The position numbers and the translations under genes were made by a program. This document shows positions 24,653 through 34,377 of a stretch of 64,000 nucleotides of DNA, in pieces (the first letter of the stretch is position 1; every line of letters starts with the position of its first letter). Where the stretch lies: positions 62,001 through 126,000 of the forward strand of contig NXFV01000631.1 of the NCBI GenBank assembly GCA_002803225.1, written 5' to 3'. This DNA comes from Gamarada debralockiae (Eukaryota; Ascomycota; Leotiomycetes; Helotiales; Hyphodiscaceae). The notes below the pieces were generated by a model. The model was not told the DNA's origin, did no database searches, and saw only the letters and a program-made list of their open reading frames with translations.

Positions 24653-26375
24653 ATGGCCAACATGATCCGGCAGCTCCACACCAACAATGTCTCTACCTTT
24701 CGAAGATCCCCATTAGCTGAGATATCAGGCTCGCTCGGAGATCTCGGAACCCTTCTACCACTTATGATTGCACTCGCTGTCAATAATTCGATATCCCTTT
24801 CAACAACCCTGGTGTTCTCTGGCTTGTGGAACATCGTGACTGGAGTAACGTTTGGGAGTATGTTCTTTTCTATTTTGTTTCTTTTTCTACATTGCACCTT
24901 TTTGTCTTCAAGATGAAGGCCTCCTTCGAAAGACACCTTTGGAAGTAAATATAAGTTTGAATGCTTTGGACCTCAACCTCGGATACTCCATTATCCCATG
25001 AGCAATACTGACTCGTAAATTCACAGTCCCTCTCCCGGTCCAACCCATGAAGGTATGTACCACAGTCTTCCAGCCTATAATAAAGTCATGTGAGCTGACA
25101 CTCACAGGCCATCGCTGCTGTGGCAATTGCAAGAAAATTCTCCGTTGAAGAAACGGTATCTGCTGGCTTCACAACAGCTGGCGTAGTTTTCATCTTCAGT
25201 ATCACAGGCTTATTGGGATGGTTCGCTCGCGGAATACCGACTCCTGTAGTAAAGGGCATTCAAGTCGGTGCCGGCCTTTCCCTCGTATTGTCCGCCGGCT
25301 CGAGTCTCCTGCAGCCACTTGGCTGGACAACGCCAAATACATTCGACAACCTACTTTGGGCCATCTTCGCCTTTCTTGCCCTTCTTCTGACGCAAAGATC
25401 GCTGCGAGTACCATACGCCCTGCTCATCTTTGTCCTTAGCTTGGTCTTTTCGATATGCATCGCCGGGACGGGGAATTTGCCTGCATTTAGAATCTGGCAT
25501 CCTCGGATTTTCGTCCCAACTTGGGCAGACTTCAAAGTCGGAGCGCTGGATGCCGGATTGGGTCAGATTCCACTGACGACCTTGAATTCTATTATTGCTG
25601 TAAGTTTTATCCCCGGAGCTATTCTCCACGAGACCTGGTCGCCTTTAATTTCGTAGTGCTCTTGTAGCTATCAAACAGTACTGATTTCAACTTACAGGTT
25701 ACATACCTTGCAGCTGATCTCCTCCCCCACATCCCAGCCCCAGGCGTAACCTCAATCGGCATTAGCGTCGCACTCATGAACCTAATCGGCGGCTGGTTCG
25801 GTGCAATGCCAGTGTGTCATGGATCAGGAGGCCTAGCCGCCCAATATCGATTTGGCGCGCGAAGCGGAGGAAGCATAATAATCCTCGGTCTCTTCAAAAT
25901 GATCATTGGGTTCTTCTTCGGTGAAAGTCTTGTGGGTCTCCTTAGAGTCTATCCTAAGGCACTGCTTGGCGTGATGGTCCTTGCTGCTGGTCTTGAATTG
26001 GCGAAGGTTGGAGAGAGTCTGAATTATGGCGCTCGAGATCTTTGGGAGGTGAGTGAATCGAGGATTGGTTTGGATGAAGTAAGTGGCAATGGGGAGGTTG
26101 TTCAGGAGGGAAGTAAGAGGCAGAGGCAGCTGTCGGATGATGAGAGGAAAGAGAGATGGACAGTCATGTTCACGACGATTGGACTCCTTCTGGCATTCAA
26201 GAATGATGGAGTTGGCTTTGTAGCGGGGATGTTGTGTCATTGGGCGTATCAGTCTTCGAAAGTATGGGCTGCTTGGGAAGGTTGGAGAACAAAGAAAGGT
26301 GATCGAAACAACAGAAGAAGTAATCGGGCAATGACTGTTGAAGAGGAAGAAGAGCAACTCCTATGCGAAACCTAG
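24653..26375 (+). CDS. MOT1-family molybdate transporter
   Basis: Multi-pass membrane importer of molybdate, needed for molybdenum-cofactor enzymes such as nitrate reductase; relative of the sulfate transporters but without a STAS domain. Four exons (24653-24857, 25027-25052, 25108-25599, 25698-26375) give 466 residues. Family motifs are LAEISGSLGDLGTLLPL near the N-terminus, IPLPVQPMKAIAAVAIA (assembled across a 26-nt exon) and PVCHGSGGLAAQYRFGARSG, all characteristic of MOT1. About 9-10 hydrophobic segments are visible. The 26-nt exon 2 is required to restore GIPLPVQPMK, so it is well supported. The C-terminal tail is hydrophilic and basic/acidic (KKGDRNNRRSN). Substrate is inferred from family. 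Confidence 0.9.
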
Positions 26376-27004
26376 GTTTGCGTAGATCAATAAAGAACGA
26401 TTCCGCCAATCACTCAAGTTCAACTACTCCTGCTCGCCGAGAACCTCAAGGAGATAGTATGGGGTTGGATCCTCATAGCATAGCCTCGTGTCTCGTCTCA
26501 ACTCAGATGAAATCCCATCTCTCGTGCACTGTCATAATACTGCCCACAAACTCCCAAGTCTCAACACCAGTGTTGACCATGACCCTCAGTTCTCTGTCGT
26601 TCCTTTGCTGTTGTCGAACATTATGCATAGCAGAGGGTGCTACCGTTGCAGCAAACTCCCAAATCTCGAGACAAATGTGGTCCACGACCCTCAGCTCGTG
26701 GTCGTTGCATTATTGTTGTCGTGTATCCTACGCAGCGGAGGATGCTAGCATCGATGCCGTCCCCAACGTGCACGCGGCCATGCTAGCACTACCATAGTCT
26801 TTATAGTAAAGGGGGTGGACGAGGAGGCTTCCTTGGAAAGCGACCATGGATTGGTGGTGACGAGGAAATTTTGTGGGATGGGAATGAAAGGCAAGGAGTA
26901 GTTAATATATAAGAAGCGGCAGTGAGGAGGGGTTTCTAGGAGGCTAGGTGACTGAAGAACATAAATTTTACAAGTGTCTATACATAGCTATTTATACATA
27001 CAGT
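26376..27004. other. intergenic with a diverged tandem duplication
   Basis: Between convergent genes. Contains two tandem copies of a roughly 105-bp unit (listed separately). No gene supported. Confidence 0.6.
26547..26756. repeat. two-copy direct repeat, ~105 bp unit
   Basis: Copy one (26547-26651) and copy two (26652-26756) both begin caaactcccaa and share gaccctcag, the segment gttgtcg and the ending gaggatgct/gagggtgct. They are roughly three-quarters identical by eye. The unit is not a multiple of a codon pattern that suggests coding. Confidence 0.7.
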
Positions 27005-27997
27005 CTACCACGAATAGTGCTGTCTCTGAGCAGTAATCGGTCTGTTTGGTAGCTGTACCCAGACTTTTCGATTCTTGAGCTTATCTTCCCGCTCTTTGTG
27101 AAGACGTATCCGCGTTGCCTCTTCCTTCAAAACGACTGACAGACCTATCGACCATTAGTGGCATGCTTTGCAACTCTATATCAAAAACTTACTTGTCGTT
27201 GGATTCTTCATGATATGAATCTGACCTCTCGCCCTATGATCAGGTGTTGTCCCATACAGCCCTCTCCCAACCCAAGCCTGATCAACATAAATCGTAGTCG
27301 GGTTCTGGACCTTAATCCGCTTGCCATCCTTCGTCTGAAGCTTCAAAGGATGTTCAAACTTCTTCTCCTCGCCACCCAAACCCATACCCCTCTTCACAAT
27401 AGCCTCATTCTTAGCATGCTCCAAATGCTCAAGCACATCCTTCGCAGCCTTCTTCTTCGAAAACCTCATCTGCACAATAGCGTCCTCCACCGTCTTCCCC
27501 ACAATTTGCCTAGCCAATGGATTCAGCTTCTTCACCGAAGTCTTGAAATCGTGACTTTTAGACAGCAGTTGTCGCTCCTGTGTCTTCAGCAATTGTGCCT
27601 TCGTCAACCGTCCTCGTTTCTGCACCTCCCTAATCACCATTTTCCGCTCCCATCGTTTTCGCGCTGCGGGAGTGGGATCTAACGCTGCGGCCATCGTCTC
27701 GGGGTTTCGAGGGAGATGCCGTGGTGCGTCCGGTGCGCTGATGGGGCCTTTGGGTTTTGGGCCGGCGAGCTTTTCATCCTCGAAAATGGAGGATGAGGAG
27801 AGATCTCCGCGAACAAGTCCACCTGGTGGTCCTATGGGCTTCTTGCGCAGGAACTCTTCAGTCAAGTGGTTTCTTGGTGCTGCGGCTTTATCTTCTGGTT
27901 TCTTTTTCCCCCACCAGAAAAGTGTTCGCCGTTGGATGCTTGGTATGAGGAAGGTGTATGGGGTTTGGGAGGATGCTAGGGAGGTGGCTGGAATCAA
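27005..27997 (-). CDS. mitochondrial large ribosomal subunit protein uL22m
   Basis: Component of the mitochondrial ribosome at the peptide exit tunnel. Two exons (27997-27193 and 27144-27005) give 314 residues. The N-terminus (MIPATSLASSQTPYTF, then IQRRTLFWWGKKK) is a basic, acid-poor mitochondrial presequence. The L22 core runs from about residue 150 (LNPLARQIVGKTVEDAIVQM; FSKKKAAKDVLEHLEHAKNEA) to the conserved VDQAWVGRGLYG and HRARGQIHIMKNPTTS. The short last exon continues LSVVLKEEATRIRLHKER and ends QRQHYSW; the 48-nt intron is needed because the unspliced frame stops three codons after the splice site. Divergent from the PRP24-like gene. Confidence 0.9.
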
Positions 27998-28398
27998 TTA
28001 GCTTTGTAGAGTTTGATAGAGATATATTTACATACCGGGCCTTAATACCCGCCGTGATGGTAGATGTAGACTCATCGTTCAATGATGGAAGAATGATTGG
28101 GAGAGCGCGACTTCTTTGAATCAAGTCGATGGTGAAGCTCTAACCAATTTTCAAAGCGGTGTGACACGGCAATACACTCCTTAGAGCTAGGATTTTCGAA
28201 TTACCGTTTTCGAACAAGGCGCGAACTGAATCTCTCCATACAACCGCGTCACGTCATAACCACATCACTTTCACGAGAACCATCACGGTTGAAATGGTAG
28301 ATCGTGATACCTGCGATCCAAATCGACCGTCATATTCGTTCTGACGTCCTCAGCAAATACCACAAAACTCGAGCTTTCACGAAGCCAGGCATTTGAGG
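27998..28398. promoter_or_regulatory. divergent promoter, uL22m / PRP24
   Basis: A 400-bp gap between two head-to-head housekeeping genes. No TATA box is obvious. The region should hold both promoters. I see no distinctive site. Confidence 0.4.
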
Positions 28399-31300
28399 AT
28401 GGCGGAAGCTCCTGTGGGAGAAGACAACTGGCTAGCTCTCGTCGATGAAGCCAGCAGAACTGCCAGTAATCTAGAACAAAGGGTCGGAGTGGTCGAGCTC
28501 TACAAACAGGCGATCGCCGCAGAACCATCATCTACCAAGCTCTGGCTGGCATATTGCGAATGGGTTTGGTCACTGCATACAGATTGCCAGACTGCGGATG
28601 CTGGCTGGCCGGAAGAAGAGCAGATTTATGGTCAGGAGTTGTTCTCACTCGAAGTGGCACGCGATGTCTGGCAACAGGGTGCGCAGGCTACACAGTACCG
28701 ACTGAATGACAGCCATGAGTTGTGGAACCGATGGATGTCGATCGAGCTTGAGCAGCTTTCTAAAGCTTATGATTCGAAGGGTATGGCGCAGCAGGATATT
28801 GAGAATGTGCGAAGGATGTTCTTGGATCGATTGCAGATTCCACACGCGACTTGGGACGAAACCTCACAAATGTTCTCGACTTTTCTATCCAAATACGATG
28901 AAGCCGCGTATGAATCAACAATGGTTCAGATCACAGCACTCGCAAAAGATGCGAAGAAGCAATATGGCGACCGCGAAATATCCGAGCTCAAGCTTCGACG
29001 AGCGTCTGAATCAGGAGATACGGATGCCCAAAAAGCTGCCATGAGAGAATATCTGGAATGGGAGGTCAAACAAGCAAAGTTGAGGAAGAAGCATTTGCCG
29101 GTCACCCCTTTGGATCTATGCGTGGCATTGTACGAACGAGCGCTATCCTCTACCGCTATGTTTGGCTTGGAATCCGACATCTGGCTGGATTACATCGTGT
29201 TCTTGTCAAAGACCAGAAGAGAATTTGCGCAAATCCAACTGCCCACGGTTCTGTCGGTCATTCAAAGAGCCGTAGCACACTGCCCCTGGTCTGGGGAGCT
29301 TTGGTCACGATATATTCTGAGGGCTGAGACCGAGAAGTTGCCTCATTCTGATGTCGAACTTATAAAGCACGCTGCTACAAACAACAAGGCCCTCGATCGT
29401 GATGGTATGGAATCGGTGGTTGATGTCTACGTCGCATGGTGCGGTTATCTCAAACGGAGAACTCTGGTTCCAGGAGCCACCGAGGACGACATGGATGTTG
29501 CAGAGATGGGTCTACATACAGCTCTGGAAAGCGTTCAGGACTGGGGGCGAAAACACGACAAGAACTACAAAGACGACCCGCTATTCCGAATTGAGAGGAT
29601 ATTGATTCAGCTGCTCACGCAGAAAGGCTCGATTCAGGACGCTCGAGACTTTTGGAAGGGGCTCATCTCAGCGAATGCTTCGAGCTACGAGTTCTGGCAG
29701 CAATACTATCTTTGGGAAATCTCCGTTCGAATGCCAAATGTCCCACCATCACTGGCCACCGAAGTCCTGATTAAAGCTGTACACCAGGAATCACTGGACT
29801 GGCCTGAGAAAATGTTGGAAGTCTATGTGCGCCACTGTATCAACTTCGGAGAGTCAGAGGCTCTGGACGTCGCCATGGACATAGTTCATGATCGAAAAAA
29901 GGCCGTTGCCAAACGACGAGATAAAGAACGTGAAGCGGCGGAAGCTGCTGCTGCGGCGTACTATGCTCAACAGCAGTCTATACCAAGCGACGCGGCTGTT
30001 GGCGAATCCCCCTCATCTGCCTCAAAGAGGAAGCGCGAGACAATTGATGACGACCATAATAGCAGCGCCAGCAAGAAGGTCAAAGGCGATCAACCCGAAG
30101 CAGACCATGAGGCTTTACGAGAACAGCACTTGAAACGTAACCGTGAGAACACAAGCGTTTTGGTCACGAATCTACCTCCAGGAGTCACCCAGACTAAAAT
30201 CAGACAGTATTTCAAGGATTACGGTCATGTCAACAGTCTCAGTACTAAGGAGGAGGGAGAGGGCGATGATAAATCAGTGACAGCTTTGATAGAATTCCGA
30301 TCCAACGAAGACGTACAAAGTGCCTTGATTCGAGACGGAAAATACTTTACCGCTACCAATAGGCAAATAGGCGTGCAGCCCGCTGCTGGCTTGACTCTGT
30401 ATGTCACGAACTTTCCGCCTGAGGCTGATGACGATTATTTCCGCGACCTTTTTAAGGATTGCGGTATAATATTTAGTATTCGATGGCCCAGTCTCAAGTA
30501 CAATGCTCATCGACGTTTCTGCTACATATCCTTCAGAACCGCTGAAGGAGCAGCTGCAGCAACTCAACTCAATGGCACAAAACTCAAGGGTGGCTTGAAG
30601 CTAGTGGCCCTTTACTCCGATCCTTCAAAAAAGAAGCCGCGTGAAGGCGCCATGGCAGAAGGTCGGGAAATTCACGTCACAAGTCTCGACAGCACCTTGA
30701 CGGAGGAAGATTTGAAGGAGGTCTTCGCAAAGTATGGGACTGTTGAGACAGTCAGATTATTGAGGACCATGGGAGGAGATAGCAAAGGCGCGGCATTTGT
30801 TGTCTTCGCAAAGAAAGAAGAAGCGGAGGCCTCCTTAGCTTTGGATAAGACCAAACTGAAGTCGAAGATTCTCAAAGTCGAGCTATCGACGGGCAAAAAC
30901 TTCAAGCCTACTGCAACCAGCAAGGGGATGTCGGCTTCTCCAGCGCCAGACGTCGATGGAGACTCGGTTATGTCTCCATCTCCTGTGCCCGAGGCTGCAG
31001 GGAATCAACCTACGCGGGACGAGATCGCCAAACGAACCATGACCCTGATGAATGTACCAGATACGGTCAACGACGCTCGGATTCGCGCTCTTGCGGAGCC
31101 CTTTGGCAATATTGTCAAAGTCGTACTGAGACCAGATCATCAGGGTGCGATCATTGAGTATGCGGATGTCGCTTCAGCGGGACGAGCTGCGCTAGGGTTG
31201 GAGAATCACGAGATCATACCAGGACGGAAACTTCGAACAGGCGGAATGAAGGATCTCTTTGAGGAGAAGGATGAGATAAAGACGGATCGGATTCAGGTTG

Positions 31301-31536
31301 GGCAGGGAAAGAAGGCTCCTGTGTCTTTTATCAAACCCACGGCACCGGTTAGGAGACCTGGGCCAGGTGGTAGAGGCGGCTTAGGACAGAAGAGAGGTTT
31401 GGGTTATCCAAAGGCTACCGACTCTTCAAGCCCAAGTGCTGGCACTGGAGTGAATGGCGATGCCAAGGAGAAGAACATTAAACCGAAGAGTAATGCCGAT
31501 TTCAAGGCAATGTTCATCAGTAAAGGGAACCAGTAA
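28399..31536 (+). CDS. Prp24/SART3-type U4/U6 snRNA annealing factor
   Basis: Nuclear splicing factor that anneals U4 and U6 snRNAs and recycles the snRNPs. Intronless, 1045 residues from the ATG giving MAEAPVGEDNW. The first 480 residues are HAT (half-TPR) repeats rich in paired Trp/Tyr (KLWLAYCEWVW, ELWNRWMSIELEQL, YEFWQQYYLWEISVRMP). A Lys/Ala-rich stretch and likely nuclear signal follow (about 495-575). Then come four RRMs starting near 583 (VLVTNLPPGV), 665 (LYVTNFPPEA), 755 (IHVTSLDSTL) and 880 (MTLMNVPDTV). The C-terminus NADFKAMFISKGNQ matches the Lsm-interaction motif. Yeast Prp24 has the RRMs but not the HAT half, so this protein has the longer SART3-like architecture. The start follows a clear leader; a TTG two codons upstream is not needed. 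Confidence 0.92.
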   Translation: MAEAPVGEDNWLALVDEASRTASNLEQRVGVVELYKQAIAAEPSSTKLWLAYCEWVWSLHTDCQTADAGWPEEEQIYGQELFSLEVARDVWQQGAQATQYRLNDSHELWNRWMSIELEQLSKAYDSKGMAQQDIENVRRMFLDRLQIPHATWDETSQMFSTFLSKYDEAAYESTMVQITALAKDAKKQYGDREISELKLRRASESGDTDAQKAAMREYLEWEVKQAKLRKKHLPVTPLDLCVALYERALSSTAMFGLESDIWLDYIVFLSKTRREFAQIQLPTVLSVIQRAVAHCPWSGELWSRYILRAETEKLPHSDVELIKHAATNNKALDRDGMESVVDVYVAWCGYLKRRTLVPGATEDDMDVAEMGLHTALESVQDWGRKHDKNYKDDPLFRIERILIQLLTQKGSIQDARDFWKGLISANASSYEFWQQYYLWEISVRMPNVPPSLATEVLIKAVHQESLDWPEKMLEVYVRHCINFGESEALDVAMDIVHDRKKAVAKRRDKEREAAEAAAAAYYAQQQSIPSDAAVGESPSSASKRKRETIDDDHNSSASKKVKGDQPEADHEALREQHLKRNRENTSVLVTNLPPGVTQTKIRQYFKDYGHVNSLSTKEEGEGDDKSVTALIEFRSNEDVQSALIRDGKYFTATNRQIGVQPAAGLTLYVTNFPPEADDDYFRDLFKDCGIIFSIRWPSLKYNAHRRFCYISFRTAEGAAAATQLNGTKLKGGLKLVALYSDPSKKKPREGAMAEGREIHVTSLDSTLTEEDLKEVFAKYGTVETVRLLRTMGGDSKGAAFVVFAKKEEAEASLALDKTKLKSKILKVELSTGKNFKPTATSKGMSASPAPDVDGDSVMSPSPVPEAAGNQPTRDEIAKRTMTLMNVPDTVNDARIRALAEPFGNIVKVVLRPDHQGAIIEYADVASAGRAALGLENHEIIPGRKLRTGGMKDLFEEKDEIKTDRIQVGQGKKAPVSFIKPTAPVRRPGPGGRGGLGQKRGLGYPKATDSSSPSAGTGVNGDAKEKNIKPKSNADFKAMFISKGNQ

Positions 31537-32306
31537 TTGCTAATATCGGCTCGCTGGTTGCTCTTGAGATGTTTGTTAGAGTATCCGAATAATTGCAAGG
31601 CACATTGCTCCCATCTCTCATTATCCCTCGATTTTTCAGGTAGTGCTATAGCGTGGAATAGGCACCGTTCGTCCGCCTCGCAGGTCCGCTCCAGCAGCTG
31701 CTACTTTTCGAAATAAAATCTTACCTGTCCTCCTTTCCCCTTTCGTTCAATCTATTTACTGAATTGAATGCAATGTTGTCCATAACCTAGAATGCGTCTC
31801 CTCATCGCTTCCTTCCGAATTTGTTCGATCTTCAACTCACATTCGCATAGCCTCAGCTGTTGTGTCAAGCCTGAACGCCACCCCTGTCTTCCACATCGTC
31901 ATCGCACATGCCAGGGTGCCAAACTGGCGCAACCTCGCTTCAACCTCGCCCAGAAACAAGTGATCGATTGGATGTGCTTGAATGATCAGCTACAACGACA
32001 CAACCTTCTCAGATATTGTGCTCTGCAGATGAAATGCGAGTTTCCTGGCGATAGATGCGATGACCCTGGTTTTATCGAGACTAGGGTGGGAACAGGTTAT
32101 GGCGCTTTTTTTGGGAACGGTGTTTGAGGGGATACAAGTGTAGCATCCCACCTGGAGACGCCTTTGCTCTTATTCACTAATTATCTTATCTACGATCTAT
32201 TTACTGCTGTCACAATAGCATCTTCAAAAGTTCTGTGGTTATAAGCTCATACCCCAATCTCAATCTCATCGATTCAATCCTCCAGATCACACATACTACC
32301 GCAATC
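31537..32306. other. intergenic
   Basis: No gene supported; one 111-codon open frame (31792-32127) has no recognised feature. Confidence 0.5.
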
Positions 32307-33208
32307 ATGGGACGGTCAAACACCCTCCCCATAAGCCACAGCAACGAAAACGACTCCTCAAAGAGACTCAATCGAAGCGCAACAACAACAACACGAGTCC
32401 CAGAAACAAAATCCCACCACATACACCGCCCACATCCACGCATTCCCATTCCCTTCTTCCATGGCCATTCCAACGACCAACACACCGAACTGCCCTCCAC
32501 CCGCCCCTCCAACTCCTCAAACCCCCGTCTCGACCAACTCAACAGACAAAACTCCGTCCAAACGCGCTACATGGACATGCTTCTCTCCCTCGACACCATA
32601 CCCCGTCTGCATAACATCCTCGCTTCCTTCTTCACCTGGATCTTGCTAGCAGGCTTCCTGGTCTTCCCAGGGACATTCACGAGCATTGCGAGTCTGGGCA
32701 GTGATTCGAATATCCATAGTCAGACTGCGGCGGATATCTTAAAGAGTGTAAAGCATGTGCAGCTTCTTGTCGTCGCGAGCGTTTGTAGTGGTATTGGAGC
32801 GGGTGGTATGATTTGGCTTTGGTGGCGCTGGAGACAGAATTTTGTATGGTTGTTGAATAAGATTTTCTTGCCGGGAAGTCTGAATAGTTTTGCGGGGTTG
32901 ATAAGTACGTTGACTAATGTTTACTCGCAGCAAGGGGGTACATGGGTAAGTCTATTCCTTGATGATGTTTGATGGAAGGTGAGCTGACTGTTTTGCAGAG
33001 CATCACGGCGAAAGTTACTGCTATTGTGACTGGGACGTGTATGGTGACTACAGGGTTCTTGTTCGTGATCTACAATTTCTGGATCTTAGGCCAGGTTAAG
33101 AAAAGGCATGAGCGGGAAATGAATTCGCAGAATGTTGACGAGGGGTTGATAGAGAAGATAGAAAGGAAAGCTAACAAGCCGGGGCTAGAGCCTGGAAGCG
33201 TTGTTTGA
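32307..33208 (+). CDS. conserved fungal membrane protein, four hydrophobic segments
   Basis: Function not recognised. Two exons (32307-32945, 32999-33208) give 282 residues. The first 90 residues are hydrophilic and rich in Asn, Ser, His and Pro. Four hydrophobic segments follow: ILASFFTWILLAGFLVFPG (about 105-125), LLVVASVCSGIGAGGMIWLWW (about 150-172), a shorter one around LPGSLNSFAGLISTL, and VTAIVTGTCMVTTGFLFVIY after the intron. The tail is a charged cytoplasmic-type helix (KKRHEREMNSQNVDEGLIEK). The start chosen is the ATG giving MGRSNTLPIS, downstream of a TATA-poor leader. The intron (53 nt, gtaagt..ttttgcag) is clear. It resembles small four-helix proteins common in moulds, but no reaction can be assigned. 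Confidence 0.75.
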
Positions 33209-33332
33209 GTTTGGCAGCAGAGGAAGAAGCCCATAATGGAGGGCCATCTTTGTACAACATATCCGTATGGGTCAATTATGTTATTCAACCCGGCATCTTG
33301 GTTCAATGACCCTTTGCCTTCGAATGATACGC

Positions 33333-34168
33333 TCATGCTCTTCCTGTACTCGATACAAGTCCTCCATCAACAACAATCCACTGACCTGTGATATGCTAGC
33401 CTCTTTACTGGCCAAGAACGCCGTATTCGCAACATCCCACGCCGTTCCCATCTTCCTCATAGGAAGCTGCTGGTCCCGAACCTTACAATACCCCTCATAA
33501 TCACCCACAGCATATTTATCAGCCACCAGCGGCGTATTAATCAGCCCAGGAACCACAGTACTGAGCCTCACTCCCTTATCCGCGTAAATCACAGCCGTAG
33601 TTTGCGCGAAAGACAATATGGCTGCCTTTGTGGTCGAGTACGCGACTTGAGGCTTTCTGATATAGCGAAGACCGGAGACAGAGCTGGCGTCCACGATGTT
33701 CCCGCCGGTCTTTTGCGCTGCCATGATGGGTAGAACGAGGTAGCTTTGAGGAGGTACACCGACTTGAGGGTCACGTCCATTTGCTGGTCCCAAACTTCCT
33801 CGGAGATTGAGGCTGGATCTCCGGCTTCACTTCGCCCTACGTTGTTGACCAGAATATCTATCCGGCCATGCTTCGCCATACAAGCATCTACAAAGACTTT
33901 CATTGAGGAAGGCGAGGATGCATCGCCGCACATGACTGTGATGTCTGTTTGAGGAGTGTCTGAAAGGATTTTTGACCTCGAAATCTCGGCGGCTTTGACT
34001 GAGAGATCACAGCCGAAAATGATTGCTCCTTGGTGTGCAAATAATGTTGCAATGGCGATTCCGTTGTCCCATCCTTCTCCAACTCAGCCGATTCCTGTGA
34101 TGAGGAGTACTTTGATCCGTGAAATCGTGCATTTTGCTGGAGACTGGTGGTGCTGCGACTGTCGCCAT
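33333..34168 (-). pseudogene. short-chain dehydrogenase/reductase, broken
   Basis: A whole SDR is recognisable on the reverse strand but cannot be read through. The first residues (MATVAAPPVSSKMHDF) are out of frame with the cofactor region VLLITGIG. That region is interrupted by an in-frame TGA at 34084-34086 where the glycine-rich loop continues VGEGWDNGIAIATLFA. The HGRIDILVNNVG block and a catalytic YSTTK (QVAYSTTKAAILSF) are intact, but a frameshift near 33745 separates them. Another, near 33392, precedes the C-terminal ITGQWIVVDGGL. At least four lesions are present. It lies downstream of UTP15 on the same strand. Several separate lesions make assembly error unlikely. Confidence 0.8.
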
Positions 34169-34377
34169 GGATCGAATGAAATTGGTACAAAAATCTCACA
34201 AGCCGGTATTATAAAGCCCGTCGAGATAGAAAGAGAGACAGAGGCTCAGGGAACGAACTGTTCAAAGTTGTTCAAATATTCGATGTGGGGTAATGGCGGG
34301 GCGGGGGCCCAATTCGCAGAGACCGAAATATACTTCCAACGCCAACGCTATGCAACAAAAATCCTTTTTGGCCAACC

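Noticed and set aside
25833..26357. 174-codon reverse open frame
   Set aside because: Antisense to the last exon of the molybdate transporter.
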